From: Candidatus Villigracilis affinis
GTDB taxonomy: Bacteria; Chloroflexota; Anaerolineae; Anaerolineales; Villigracilaceae
Direction of reading: 5' to 3'
Length of the DNA: 64,000 bases
NCBI GenBank assembly: GCA_016718275.1
Contig: JADKEA010000001.1
Span: forward strand, 62,001 to 126,000
Below the pieces are notes generated by a model. The model was not told where the DNA came from. It ran no database searches and saw only the letters and a program-made list of their open reading frames with translations. Positions 38,643 to 47,890 of this stretch are shown here, piece by piece (position 1 is the first letter of the stretch; each line of letters begins with the position of its first letter). A program made the translations under genes and the position numbers.

Positions 38643-40018
38643 ACCTGTTGCTCAGTCTGCTTTCTTTCAGCCTGCCCGTGTTGACGGGGATTTTGCTCGT
38701 CCATGCCTTGTGGGCGGAGAAAAACAATTTCTTCGATTGGGCGCTGAAATTATCTTTGGGAACGGGAATCGGGCTGGGGCTTTTCTCCCTGCTGTACTTT
38801 GTTTATCTTCTGGCATTTGCAGGAAGCCCTGGTTTTTGTTTGTTGAAATTTTTATGGCTGGAATCATCCTGTTTTTTACATGGCAAAAACTGAAACCATG
38901 GGGACACAGAGACACAGAGAAAAAACAAATAAACTCTTTGCAAACCTGGGTGCTCATCCTTGCAGGCATTGTCTTCCTCACAACCGCCCTCGGCATCCTC
39001 AACTACTCGCGTCAGCGCGCACAAGGCGATTGGGATGCATGGATGATCTACAACCGCGCCGCGCGTTTTCTTTACCGTGACCAGGCAAACTGGCAGGAAT
39101 CCTTTCCGCAGGAAATGAGCGTCATCTTCCACGCGGACTATCCCCTGCTGCTCGCGTCCAACATCGCCGCCCGCTGGGATATCCTAAACAAGGAAACGCC
39201 CTACGTGCCGATGTTCCAAAGCGTGCTATTCGCCTTCGCCGCGCTGGGATTGGTCTTCGGCGCGCTTGGAAAATTCAAATCCACGGGTCAGGCCAGCCTT
39301 GGGCTGATTCTGCTCGGCGGAGTCCCGTTCTACCTTTATGAGGGTGGCCGCCAAACCGCAGACCTTCCGCTGGCATTTTTCATGCTGGCAACGGTCGTGT
39401 TCATCTTTTCCATCTACGAAGAAAAGAGATTATCCATGCTTATCCTTTGCAGGATTAACCGCAGCCCTCGCCGCATGGACGAAAAATGAAGGGTTGTTGT
39501 TTTTGCTCATCGCTGGTGCGGTCGTTGCAATTAACGAATTGCGTCTGCGCTCGTTTCGTGGGATCCTGTATTTCGTGGCAGGATCAGTCCTCCCGTTGTG
39601 TGTTGCGCTGTATTTCAAAGTCGCGCTTGCCCCTGCCAGCGAATTCCTCAGCGGCGGCTTGACCAAAATCCTGCAAGACATCGCCGACCCAGCCCGCCAC
39701 GGAATCATCCTCGCCTATTTCAAAAACATCTTCCTTTTCAGCAACGGCTGGTATCGCGTCGGCATCCTGCCGATTTTGTGCGTTTACTTTTTGGTCTTTC
39801 ATTCGCGTGCAAAGGAAAATCCGCAGGCGGTCTTCATCGGCTTTGCCATATTCACCCTGCAGATTATCGGGTATTATGCCTTTTACTTGATCTCCCCCTA
39901 CGAACTGGATTGGCATCTCAGTTCCTCCATTGACCGCCTTTTCATCCACGTGTATCCCACCATTTTGTTCGTCACTCTCGCCGCAAGTCAGACTCCTGAA
40001 ACGATTTTTGCGGAATAA
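38639..40018 (+). CDS. Polytopic glycosyltransferase, two frameshifts
   Basis: About 455 residues over three frames. Frame one (38639-about 38835) gives three helices to LLAFAGSPG. Frame two continues FLFVEIFMAGIILFFTW... to about 39440. Frame three continues SFAGLTAALAAWTKNEG... to 40018. Each switch needs one base, near CCTGGTTTTT (38830) and CTTATCCTTTG (39437-39447). The catalytic-type loop is QGDWDAWMIYNRAARFLYRD, as in GT39/GT-C proteins. Between the first two parts a piece of repeat (GGGGACACAGAGACACAGAG, about 38899-38918) is translated as WGHRDTEKK. The gene is coupled to the small protein before it. Confidence 0.65.
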
Positions 40019-40040
40019 CACATCATCAACACCCTTTTAA

Positions 40041-40112
40041 ACCACAAAGGAGACGAAGGGTCACAAAGGAAAACGAAATCCCCTTTGTGTACCTTGTGAC
40101 CCTTTGTGGTAA
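40041..40112. repeat. Intergenic inverted repeat (ACCACAAAGG type)
   Basis: ACCACAAAGG...GGGTCACAAAGG on the left is mirrored by CCTTTGTG...GTGACCCTTTGTGGT on the right. It fills the spacer before the pantothenate kinase gene and belongs to the same class as the repeat at 17597-17682. Confidence 0.65.
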
Positions 40113-40129
40113 ACACGACAGGTATCCCC

Positions 40130-40894
40130 ATGCTCCTCACCATTGACGTTGGAAACACAAACCTCACCCTTGGCCTTTATGAAGGCGACCAACTCGGCGC
40201 GCACTGGCGTCTTGCCACCGACCACAGCCGCATGCCCGATGAATACGGTCTGCAATTTTTAGGTCTGCTTCAAAATGCGGGCAAAACTTTGAAAGACATT
40301 CACGGCATTTCACTGGCTTCAGTCGTGCCGCCGCTCACGGGGCGTGTCATTCAAGCCTGCCGCGAATATCTCAAACAGGAACCGCTCATCGTAGATGCGG
40401 GTGTGAAGACTGGCATCAAAGTCCGCTATGAAGACCCCAAAGCTGTCGGTGCAGATCGCATTTGCGACGCCGTGGCCGTGATGAAATTTTACGGCGGCCC
40501 CGCTTGCGTGGTCGATTTTGGCACCGCCACCACCTTCAACGCAATCACCAAAGATGGTCAATATCTCGGTGGCGCGATCACCGCTGGCGTCAACCTGGCC
40601 GCCGAAGCGCTATTCACGCATGCCGCCAAACTTCCACGCATTGACTTGCAACGCCCGCCTTCCGTCATCGGGCGCAACACTGTCCATGCCATGCAATCGG
40701 GGTTACTGTTCGGGTATGTGAGCATGGTCGAGGGCATGGTATCCAGATTCAGGTCCGAACTGGGAAGCGATATGAAAGTCATCGCCACGGGCGGCATGGC
40801 TGAAGTCATCGCCAAGGAAACACAGGTCGTGGATCACATTGCGCCGTGGCTCACACTCGACGGATTACGAATCATCTGGGAACTCAATCAATAG
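40130..40894 (+). CDS. coaX: Type III pantothenate kinase
   Basis: 254 residues from ATG 40130, chosen because the phosphate-binding motif TIDVGNTNLTLGLY follows directly. Other CoaX marks are GADRICDAVAV (near 107), VDFGTATTFNAI (near 126) and GGAITAGVNLAAEAL. It catalyses the first step of coenzyme A synthesis in the ASKHA fold and, unlike type II enzymes, needs a monovalent cation. Its length is standard. The next gene starts seven bases after its stop. Confidence 0.96.
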   Translation: MLLTIDVGNTNLTLGLYEGDQLGAHWRLATDHSRMPDEYGLQFLGLLQNAGKTLKDIHGISLASVVPPLTGRVIQACREYLKQEPLIVDAGVKTGIKVRYEDPKAVGADRICDAVAVMKFYGGPACVVDFGTATTFNAITKDGQYLGGAITAGVNLAAEALFTHAAKLPRIDLQRPPSVIGRNTVHAMQSGLLFGYVSMVEGMVSRFRSELGSDMKVIATGGMAEVIAKETQVVDHIAPWLTLDGLRIIWELNQ

Positions 40895-40901
40895 GAATCG
40901 A

Positions 40902-41903
40902 ATGAAAAAAATATTTGCCTTGTTTTTGGGGATGTCTATTTTATTGTCTGGATGCGGAACTGGAGTATTCGCCGAACCAACATCAACACCGACCATGACT
41001 TTCACGCCTCTTCCCCCAACCGACGCGGAGCGTGCTACAGCGACAACAACATTTACCATCACCCCGACATTTACGGCTTCGCCCAGCCCCACACCCACCT
41101 GGGTGCATCAAGGCCCCGATAGTGTGGAAGTACCCATCCTGCTCTATCATTGGATCGCAGTTTCCCCCTACGAAGATACAAATTACGACAGTCCCTACTA
41201 TGTGAAGCCAGAAGTCTTCGATGCAGAGATGAAACTGCTGTACGACTGGGGCTACACCACCATCACCACCGAGATGCTCATCAAAGCCATCCGTGAAGGC
41301 GCCGAATTACCCCCGCGCCCCGTCATCATCACCTTCGATGACGGTCACATGAATAATTACACCAACGCCTTCCCCATCATGCAGAAATATGGATTCACGG
41401 GCGTGCTGTATCTCGTTGCCAATTATCTCGATGCCGAAGATTATCTGACCGTGGAGCAGATCAAGGAAATGGCAGCCGCAGGTTGGGAGATCGGCAGCCA
41501 TAGCATCAGCCACTCCGATTTGACCTCGCTTGAACCCGAACGCCAGCGTTTTGAAGTGGTGGATTCACGCGCCATTTTGGAATCCAGACTCGGCGTGCCC
41601 GTCGTCACCATCGCCTATCCATTCGGCGTCAGCAACAGCAGCGTGATTGACTATGCCCACTTCGCTGGTTATATCGGCGGCATGGGGTTGGGCTACACCC
41701 ACGATCAAGGCTTGACCAATCTGTTCAATTTACAACGCCGCGATGTGAAAGGGACATATGACGTGAAGCAATTCGCATCCTTCCTCCCCTGGCAGGGCGA
41801 TTCCATCTTTTTACCCACCGATACCCCCACACCAACAATGACTCCCACCCGCACACCCATCCCAACCTACACATGGATCGTGCCGAGTACGTCAACGCCG
41901 TAA
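40902..41903 (+). CDS. Polysaccharide deacetylase lipoprotein
   Basis: 333 residues from ATG 40902. A lipobox (ILLSGC, Cys18) anchors it outside the membrane, followed by a Thr/Pro linker to residue 70. The NodB domain has the metal motif ITFDDGH (Asp146-Asp147), the His pair SHSISHSDL (His200, His204) and AYPFGVSNSS. It removes N- or O-acetyl groups from a surface polysaccharide. A second Thr/Pro tail closes the protein. It starts right after coaX with a weak AGGA site. In this window it may counter the O-acylation system at 54.7-59.2 kb, which is speculation. Confidence 0.9.
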   Translation: MKKIFALFLGMSILLSGCGTGVFAEPTSTPTMTFTPLPPTDAERATATTTFTITPTFTASPSPTPTWVHQGPDSVEVPILLYHWIAVSPYEDTNYDSPYYVKPEVFDAEMKLLYDWGYTTITTEMLIKAIREGAELPPRPVIITFDDGHMNNYTNAFPIMQKYGFTGVLYLVANYLDAEDYLTVEQIKEMAAAGWEIGSHSISHSDLTSLEPERQRFEVVDSRAILESRLGVPVVTIAYPFGVSNSSVIDYAHFAGYIGGMGLGYTHDQGLTNLFNLQRRDVKGTYDVKQFASFLPWQGDSIFLPTDTPTPTMTPTRTPIPTYTWIVPSTSTP

Positions 41904-41914
41904 TTTATAGACAG

Positions 41915-42008
41915 AGACCCTAAAGGTTTTCCTCGAAAACAGGACCTTAGCCAGCAAATCATTTTTGTCTTGCCAAGTCTTAATCGAGCTAGAAAACCTT
42001 TAGGGTCT
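41915..42008. repeat. Separated 16-bp inverted repeat between convergent genes
   Basis: AGACCCTAAAGGTTTT (41915-41930) and its exact complement AAAACCTTTAGGGTCT (41993-42008) are 62 bases apart in the space between the convergent deacetylase and EamA genes. The architecture matches the pair at 11601-11701. Confidence 0.75.
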
Positions 42009-42012
42009 TAAT

Positions 42013-42936
42013 TTATTTCTCCCCAAACCGCAACAAAACCACGCCCATCAAAACCAGCAGGCCGCCGAAAAGCTGCGTACCCGTCAGCACTTCATTCAGA
42101 AGGAAGTATGCCCAAATGGCGGTGAAGGCGGGTTCGAGGGTGGCGATCAAATTGGAAGTGGTCGGGGAAAGATAGCGGATGCTCAAGGTGTAAAGCCCAA
42201 ATCCGCCGAGTGTGGGGGCCACGCCGAGGAAGAACAACAATCCCCACCCGCTGACCGAATCTCCGAGCCAGAGCAGATCGGCAAACGCACCTTTGCCCGT
42301 CAGGAACAGGTCATTTCCCAAATTGAAGAAGAATAAAAAGACGGTCGCCCATGCGAAACTGTAGAGCAGGGCCGTCCATGAATCGATGTGGGTGTCTGAA
42401 GCGTGTTTGCCTTCGAGGTTGTAAATTGCAAACAGCAGACCCGAGAGCAGACCGAAGATAATCCCCAGCGGATTGAGATTCCACGCCGAGGGGTCGTATG
42501 CGCCCGAAACAAAAATGATGCCCGCCAGGCTCAGCAGAATGGAAAAGATCTTGATGCGGCTGAACTGCTCTTTCAACACAATGCGGCTCAGGATGGCGGT
42601 CATTGCCGGGGAGGAAAATGCCATTACGGTGGCAACAGCCGCCCCGTTGTATTGAACCGAGAAGGTCCACATCGAGTTGAAGATCGCGAGGGTCAATCCA
42701 TACCAGACCATGAATCCCCAATGCTTGCGATCAAGTTGAAAGAGTGGACGACTGAACACCAGCAATCCGACCGCCATGCCGAACGAAACGAACAAATCGC
42801 GCCAGAAAGCCAGCACCAATGACGGCAGGGAATAGGTCTTGCTCAGGTAACTGATGATGATCCCCGTGGTAGACCAAATGACCGTAGCCGTGAGCGCGAT
42901 GACGTATCCGCGCGAAAGTTGGGACGATGATTTCAT
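42013..42936 (-). CDS. EamA/DMT-family transporter
   Basis: 307 residues with ten predicted membrane helices in two EamA repeats (drug/metabolite transporter superfamily). The first repeat begins YVIALTATVIWSTTGIIISYL. The second begins LGIIFGLLSGLLFAIYNLEGKHA and ends with NLIATLEPAFTAIWAYFLLNEVLTGTQLFGGLLVLMGVVLL. Members export amino acids, sugars or other small metabolites. GGAG precedes ATG 42936. The tRNA-Glu terminator lies directly upstream, so it probably has its own promoter or depends on read-through. Confidence 0.88.
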   Translation of the reverse strand: MKSSSQLSRGYVIALTATVIWSTTGIIISYLSKTYSLPSLVLAFWRDLFVSFGMAVGLLVFSRPLFQLDRKHWGFMVWYGLTLAIFNSMWTFSVQYNGAAVATVMAFSSPAMTAILSRIVLKEQFSRIKIFSILLSLAGIIFVSGAYDPSAWNLNPLGIIFGLLSGLLFAIYNLEGKHASDTHIDSWTALLYSFAWATVFLFFFNLGNDLFLTGKGAFADLLWLGDSVSGWGLLFFLGVAPTLGGFGLYTLSIRYLSPTTSNLIATLEPAFTAIWAYFLLNEVLTGTQLFGGLLVLMGVVLLRFGEK

Positions 42937-42944
42937 GGTTGCTC

Positions 42945-42982
42945 CAAAAAAAGACAGTCACCTGCAATTGTAGGTGACTGTC
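42945..42982 (-). terminator. Terminator after tRNA-Glu
   Basis: On the minus strand GACAGTCACCT pairs with AGGTGACTGTC across an 8-nt loop, followed by a run of seven T. The T-run merges into the GGAG site of the EamA gene. Confidence 0.85.
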
Positions 42983-42989
42983 AGAATTG

Positions 42990-43062
42990 TGCCCCCACGG
43001 GAATTCGAATCCCGGTTTAAGCCTTGAGAGGGCTTCGTCCTGGGCCACTAGACGATGGGGGC
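42990..43062 (-). tRNA. tRNA-Glu (CUC)
   Basis: 73-nt cloverleaf read on the minus strand: acceptor GCCCCCA/TGGGGGC, anticodon loop CTCTCAA (anticodon CUC) on an AAGCC/GGCTT stem, T-loop TTCGAAT. The CCA end is not encoded. No integrase or repeat of its 3' end is seen nearby. Confidence 0.96.
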
Positions 43063-43111
43063 TTGCTTGGCGGGTTGCATTGTATCACCGCAAATTTTAC
43101 CCGTCAACAAG

Positions 43112-43139
43112 TTGGTTAAATGATAAACATTAGTATAAT
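43112..43139 (+). promoter_or_regulatory. Promoter of mannose-6-phosphate isomerase gene
   Basis: TTGGTT (43112-43117) and TATAAT (43134-43139) with a 16-base spacer, 31 bases before ATG 43171. Confidence 0.6.
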
Positions 43140-43170
43140 CAGCCAACTCATTTAAAAGGTATTCGCTCTC

Positions 43171-44118
43171 ATGACTCTCCCCTCTTTTCTAAAACTAACA
43201 CCCGAATATCGCGATTACATCTGGGGTGGAGAGAAACTGCGACCCGGACACAACCCCACTGCCGAAGCATGGGTGGTGTATGAAAATGACCGCATCGAAG
43301 CAGGCGCATTGGCTGGCAAAACATTAAGCGAAGCCGCAAATGAATTTGGCGCGGCATTGCTCGGCGAAAAAGTCCTTGCACGCACAGGCACACGCTTTCC
43401 GCTGTTGGTCAAATTGCTCGATTGCGCGCAATGGCTTTCGGTGCAGGTCCACCCCAACGACGAACAAGCCGTTCAACTCGAAGGCCCCGGGCAATTTGGA
43501 AAGACCGAAGCCTGGCATGTGCTCGAAGCCCAGCCCGAAGCAAAGCTGATCGCGGGAATCAAACCCGGGGCAAGTGCGGCTGAAATTGCGGAGGCCATCC
43601 GCAACGGCACGATCACCGAATATTCGCAATATGCCAGCGTAAAACAGGGCGATACGGTTTTCATGCCCGCGGGCACGCTCCACGCGCTCGGTCCGGGCCT
43701 GCTCATTTACGAAGTGCAGCAAACCTCCGATTGGACGTACCGCGTCTACGATTGGGGACGTCCGCAAACCGAAACGCGCCGCCTGCATATTGATAAATCC
43801 ATTGCGGTCACCCGTCACGACCTCGCCGCGCCGATCATTCCATCACCAGCCTTTGGCGATGGGACACGGCACATCCTCACCCAATGCGAATACTTCACGC
43901 TCGAATTAATTTCCGCATCCACGCGGACCGTTGAACTGGATACCCAAAACGAAACATTCCACGCGCTGACGGTGATCGAAGGCCGCGCCGAGCTTGTCTC
44001 TGCAACCGAAACGGTGACCCTCGAAAAATTTCAAACGGCGCTGGTCCCTGCCAGTTTGGGAAAGTACCAGCTCCGCCCGTTGGAAGAAGCGTGCCGCATT
44101 TTGAAATCCAGCGTTTAG
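43171..44118 (+). CDS. manA: Mannose-6-phosphate isomerase, class I
   Basis: 315 residues of the zinc cupin type I phosphomannose isomerase, which interconverts fructose-6-phosphate and mannose-6-phosphate and so supplies GDP-mannose for glycans. Zinc-site motifs are QVHPND (about 90-95), GKTEAWHVL, PAGTLHALGPG and YEVQQTSDWTYRVYDWGR. The length is that of the short bacterial form. It has its own promoter and a free 3' end with an inverted repeat, so it seems monocistronic. Confidence 0.93.
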   Translation: MTLPSFLKLTPEYRDYIWGGEKLRPGHNPTAEAWVVYENDRIEAGALAGKTLSEAANEFGAALLGEKVLARTGTRFPLLVKLLDCAQWLSVQVHPNDEQAVQLEGPGQFGKTEAWHVLEAQPEAKLIAGIKPGASAAEIAEAIRNGTITEYSQYASVKQGDTVFMPAGTLHALGPGLLIYEVQQTSDWTYRVYDWGRPQTETRRLHIDKSIAVTRHDLAAPIIPSPAFGDGTRHILTQCEYFTLELISASTRTVELDTQNETFHALTVIEGRAELVSATETVTLEKFQTALVPASLGKYQLRPLEEACRILKSSV

Positions 44119-44133
44119 TTTCCAATCCATCTC

Positions 44134-44176
44134 AATCACAGATGAACGCTGATTGATTTCAGGTTCATCTGTGATT
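44134..44176. repeat. 14-bp inverted repeat (AATCACAGATGAAC)
   Basis: AATCACAGATGAAC (44134-44147) and GTTCATCTGTGATT (44163-44176) form a perfect hairpin between the isomerase and amine oxidase genes. A short T/A-rich stretch follows, so it could serve as a terminator. Confidence 0.65.
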
Positions 44177-44318
44177 TAAAAATAAAAAGCAGTGCGTACC
44201 CAACGGGCATAATATCGCACCAGATTCGATGAATAAATCTGACCGAGTGGATTTTGCAGGTTTACGAGATTCATCCCCCCGTTTGGTGCGACGCACTTTA
44301 CGCAAACAAGAGGCAATC

Positions 44319-45671
44319 ATGACAACCAACGACAAAACCGTAACCATCATTGGCGCGGGCATGGCTGGTCTTTCCGCTGCGCTTGACCTGCATCGCGCAG
44401 GCTGGCAGGTCACCGTGCTTGAAGCACGTGACCGCGTCGGCGGGCGGGTGCATACTGTGCGCTCTTTTTCCAATGGATTAATCGCAGAAGGCGGCGGTGA
44501 GTATATTGACAAGAATCACACGCGCATGCTGGCTTTCGCAAAAGAGTTTGGATTATCGCTGGGCGAGGTGGGCAGTTGGCAGGGACAAACTGGCGATTGG
44601 GGCGCGTATGAAGGCAAGGCAGGTCCATCGAACGACATCGCTGTGTGGGGCTTTGACCTGGGAAGCGAATATGACAAAATGTGGGCCGCGCTCGCGGAAC
44701 TGGCAAAACAAATGCCCGACCCCGCCCATCCCGAATCCGCGCCGAATGCAGGAGAGTTGGATAAACGCTCCGCCGCCGATTGGATCAACGCGCAAACCGC
44801 ACACCCACTGGCACGCAGGGCCTTCGCAGACCATATCCGCTCTGAATATACCTGTGAGCCTGAAAATTTTTCCATGCTTGATCTGGCGCGAAATGCCGCC
44901 ATGTACTACAGTTCCGCAAATATTCTCAACCCCACCTATCGCATCGTGGGCGGCAATGACCAAATTCCGCGCGCGATCGCATCCCTGCTGCCCGATGTGC
45001 GCATGAATGCGGCTGTAATGTCCATCAACATCCAGCCGCAAAAAGTGATCGTGGCCTACAAGCAGGGTGATATGGTTCACACCATCAATTCAGATTTTGC
45101 CATTCTAGCCATTCCGCTTACTACGGCGCGCCTGATCGATTTCAACGGCTCCCTGCCACAGGCGCATCAAAGCATGGTGAATGAAATTTCCTATGGAGCC
45201 GTCACCAAGGTGATGATCGAATACCGCAAACGCTTCTGGCATGATACGGGTTGGAACGGCCGCTTGTCCACCGACCAGGCCATCGTTCAGACATGGGATG
45301 CGACCAGTCATCTGGAAGGCGAACGAGGCATCCTCACCGCTTATACCGGCGGCGAACCAGGCGTAAAGTTATCCGCGCTTTCAGACGAAGAACGTACGAA
45401 AACCGCCGTTGCCGTCATCGAAAAAATATTCCCCGGTTCATCAGACTTGATCGAAAACACCGCCACCGTGGCATGGATGAACGAACCGTTCACCCGCTGC
45501 TCGTACATGGCGCTTGCCCCAGGTGAAGTAACCGCACATTGGAAGACATTATCCGCCCCTGCGGGCCGTCTGTTCTTCGCAGGCGAACACGCAACGATCT
45601 ATCAGGGCTTTATGGAAGGCGCAGTGGAAAGCGGTCAGCGCGCCGCGAAAAATATCATGGAGAGTGTATGA
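44319..45671 (+). CDS. FAD-dependent flavin monoamine oxidase
   Basis: 450 residues from ATG 44319, six bases after AGAGG and just ahead of the dinucleotide motif TIIGAGMAGLSAALDL. The second FAD signature is VLEARDRVGGRVHT. The substrate half ends with LFFAGEHATIYQGFMEGAVESGQRAA, typical of MAO-type amine oxidases. Such enzymes deaminate amines or L-amino acids with release of peroxide. Its stop overlaps the azlC start (ATGA at 45668), so the three genes are coupled. This suggests a link between amino-acid oxidation and branched-chain amino-acid export. Confidence 0.88.
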   Translation: MTTNDKTVTIIGAGMAGLSAALDLHRAGWQVTVLEARDRVGGRVHTVRSFSNGLIAEGGGEYIDKNHTRMLAFAKEFGLSLGEVGSWQGQTGDWGAYEGKAGPSNDIAVWGFDLGSEYDKMWAALAELAKQMPDPAHPESAPNAGELDKRSAADWINAQTAHPLARRAFADHIRSEYTCEPENFSMLDLARNAAMYYSSANILNPTYRIVGGNDQIPRAIASLLPDVRMNAAVMSINIQPQKVIVAYKQGDMVHTINSDFAILAIPLTTARLIDFNGSLPQAHQSMVNEISYGAVTKVMIEYRKRFWHDTGWNGRLSTDQAIVQTWDATSHLEGERGILTAYTGGEPGVKLSALSDEERTKTAVAVIEKIFPGSSDLIENTATVAWMNEPFTRCSYMALAPGEVTAHWKTLSAPAGRLFFAGEHATIYQGFMEGAVESGQRAAKNIMESV

Positions 45672-46369
45672 GTGAAGCAAGAAAGGCGTTTTGGGAAGGC
45701 GTGCGTGCCGAGTTCCCGTTATTGATCGGCGTTTTCCCCTTCGGCATGATCTACGGCGCATTGGCGCTCAATGCGGGGTTATCCACGCTGACATCGCAAA
45801 TGATGTCAGCCATCGTGTTTGCGGGTTCATCGCAATTCGTCACCGCCCAGTTGGTGCATGATGCCGCGCCCGGCATGGTCATCATTGTGACCATTGCGGT
45901 GGTGAATTTACGTCACATGCTATACAGTGCGTCGCTTGCGCCATATCTGAAAAATCTTTCACTCAAGTGGAAGGCACTGCTTTCCTACCTGCTGACAGAT
46001 GAAGCCTACGCACCTAGTGTACTCAAATATGAAGCCGAAGGGGTCAATGCCTCAAGCCATTGGTTCCTGTTTGGCGCAGGGCTTTCGCTTTGGTCTACCT
46101 GGCAGGTCAGCACAGCGATCGGAATATTCCTCGGCACATCCATCCCTGAATCATGGTCGCTGGATTTCGCACTGCCGTTGACCTTCATCGCGATGGTCGT
46201 CCCTGCCTTGAAAAATCGTCCGATGGTCGCTGCGGCACTATCCGCCGGGGCCATGGCCCTGCTTGCCTACAGCCTGCCATTTAAACTTGGACTCATCCTC
46301 GCCGCGCTGACAGGCATTGCCATTGGAACGGTACTCGAAAGCAGACAAGCCGCAAAGGGGGCGCAATGA
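45668..46369 (+). CDS. azlC: AzlC-family branched-chain amino acid exporter subunit
   Basis: 233 residues from ATG 45668. It has the AzlC opening FPLLIGVFPFGMIYGALALNAGLS, then SAIVFAGSSQFV and VVNLRHMLYSASLAPYL. There are about seven membrane segments. Together with AzlD it forms an exporter for branched-chain and related amino acids. It is four bases overlapped with both neighbours. Confidence 0.93.
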   Translation: MSEARKAFWEGVRAEFPLLIGVFPFGMIYGALALNAGLSTLTSQMMSAIVFAGSSQFVTAQLVHDAAPGMVIIVTIAVVNLRHMLYSASLAPYLKNLSLKWKALLSYLLTDEAYAPSVLKYEAEGVNASSHWFLFGAGLSLWSTWQVSTAIGIFLGTSIPESWSLDFALPLTFIAMVVPALKNRPMVAAALSAGAMALLAYSLPFKLGLILAALTGIAIGTVLESRQAAKGAQ

Positions 46370-46677
46370 ACATCTGGTTGGTCATGGTCATCGGTGGTTT
46401 GATCACGTTCGGGATGAGATTCTCCCTCATCTTTTTGTTTGGCAGATTCGAGATCCCAGAGACGATGCGCAAGGCATTGCATTACGTCCCGCCTGCAGTT
46501 CTCTCCGCGATCATTTTCCCCGAGTTGTTGTATAAAGCCAATCAGATCGACTTTTCATTTGGTAACATACGCCTGCTCGCAGGCATCGTTGCCATCCTGG
46601 TGGCCTGGTACACGAAGAACACCCTGCTCACCATCCTTGCAGGGATGCTGGCATTGCTGCTTTTACAATTTCTGTAA
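46366..46677 (+). CDS. azlD: AzlD-family branched-chain amino acid exporter subunit
   Basis: 103 residues with three to four membrane helices, including GGLITFGMRFSLIFLFGR and LHYVPPAVLSAIIFPELL, both typical of AzlD. It overlaps azlC by four bases and is followed by a strong terminator, which closes the operon. Confidence 0.93.
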   Translation: MNIWLVMVIGGLITFGMRFSLIFLFGRFEIPETMRKALHYVPPAVLSAIIFPELLYKANQIDFSFGNIRLLAGIVAILVAWYTKNTLLTILAGMLALLLLQFL

Positions 46678-46700
46678 CCCTTTGGCTCGTTAATATAAAA

Positions 46701-46743
46701 AGCGCGGATTTTGCTAGGGGAAAGCAAAATCCGCGCTTTTTTT
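46701..46743. terminator. Bidirectional intrinsic terminator
   Basis: A perfect 15-bp stem (AGCGCGGATTTTGCT / AGCAAAATCCGCGCT) with a 7-nt loop, flanked by an A-run on the left and a T-run on the right. It serves azlD and the convergent GGDEF gene. Confidence 0.93.
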
Positions 46744-46756
46744 CAAGTCATTCTGT

Positions 46757-47662
46757 TTACATGTAGATCAGGAATATCTGATCGCCGCCTGCCTCTTTGG
46801 CGCGTTTCATGGCCTGCAATGCCTGCTGGATCAACGGCTCGATCTCAACCGAAGTGCTGATACGCGCCACGGAAGCAATTCCCGCGCTGACCTTTACATT
46901 CAGCGGCGTATCTTTCTGGACCACGATGCGGGAGCTGCGAACCCCGGTGATGATCCTCTCTGTGACCTTCTCCGCATCCGTGCCGATTACACCTGAGAGC
47001 ATCAATACGAACTCATCTCCCGCCCAGCGGCCGATGCAGTCATACGGTCGGCTCTTTTCACGGATGGACTGTGCCACAGTGTGCAAAACCTGGTTTCCAA
47101 CTTCCATACCCAACGAATCGTTGATGGCTTTGAAATTATCCACATCCAATGCGATCAAGCTCACTGGCATGGAGGTACGCCGTGCACGCTCCAACTCACC
47201 CATGGCTTGTTTGAAAAAGGCGGTGCGATTCAAAAAGCCTGTCAGGCTGTCGAATACGGCCTGATGTTCCAATTGATCGCGCGCAACCGCCAAATTACTT
47301 GCCAGCGAAATGATCCGCTCTGCCATGCCGATGCGATTCTTAAGATCCTTCGCCCTGAACGGCCGCTGGATAATATCATCCGCACCGGATGGGGTCTGGT
47401 CATCGTCGGTGACCTTTTCCATTGTCAGCAATATATACAGGGGATGGCTGAGTTTGATCGCCCGTGCACGCAAAATAAACTGCGAATGACGCACATCGCT
47501 CGTATCCCAGTTCGCGATGACAAAACGCGCCTCACCAGATTGAATATACGGCCAGGCCAATTCACTCGAAGCGATCGGGATCAGGCTGGTCTTGCCGTCG
47601 TTAAATGCCTGTTGAATGATCGCCAGTTCCTTCGGGTCGTTTTCAAGCACCAGTATTTTCAT
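46757..47662 (-). CDS. Receiver-like plus GGDEF diguanylate cyclase
   Basis: 301 residues from ATG 47662, with GGAAGG eight bases upstream and a TATAAT box before that. Residues 1-115 look like a receiver domain, but the conserved Lys of the KPF motif is Arg (IIQRPFRAKD), so phospho-signalling may be altered. The GGDEF domain (about 130-298) has FDSLTGFLNR, the active-site variant WAGDEF, and the inhibitory I-site RPYD exactly five residues before it. It should make cyclic di-GMP under product inhibition. It is convergent with azlCD and shares their terminator. c-di-GMP often controls exopolysaccharide, a theme of this window. Confidence 0.88.
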   Translation of the reverse strand: MKILVLENDPKELAIIQQAFNDGKTSLIPIASSELAWPYIQSGEARFVIANWDTSDVRHSQFILRARAIKLSHPLYILLTMEKVTDDDQTPSGADDIIQRPFRAKDLKNRIGMAERIISLASNLAVARDQLEHQAVFDSLTGFLNRTAFFKQAMGELERARRTSMPVSLIALDVDNFKAINDSLGMEVGNQVLHTVAQSIREKSRPYDCIGRWAGDEFVLMLSGVIGTDAEKVTERIITGVRSSRIVVQKDTPLNVKVSAGIASVARISTSVEIEPLIQQALQAMKRAKEAGGDQIFLIYM

Positions 47663-47813
47663 TGATGCACCTTCCATGATTTTACAATTATAGCAGGAGA
47701 GCCGATTGAACAAATCCCCATTGGTCACCTGTTCTGGTTTTAATATGATTGTCAGACCTCACGTTGACAAATGGCATTTCCCATAGTAATATTTGCCCCG
47801 CTCACCGCAAAAT

Positions 47814-47885
47814 GCCGAGGTAGCTCAGTGGTAGAGCAGGGGACTCATAAGCCCTTGGTCGGGAGTCCAAATCTCCCCCTCGGCA
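47814..47885 (+). tRNA. tRNA-Met (CAU) with variant T-loop
   Basis: 72-nt cloverleaf: acceptor GCCGAGG/CCTCGGC, D-stem GCTC/GAGC, anticodon loop CTCATAA, T-stem GGGAG/CTCCC. The T-loop reads TCCAAAT, so position 55, nearly always U (pseudouridine), is C here. CCA is not encoded. The acceptor 1-72 G-C pair indicates elongator Met (or a tRNA-Ile2 precursor read by TilS), not initiator. Confidence 0.9.
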
Positions 47886-47890
47886 CACAA

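Noticed and set aside
42990..43062. tRNA-Glu as an integration site
   Set aside because: No integrase and no second copy of the tRNA 3' end were seen in the flanking sequence.
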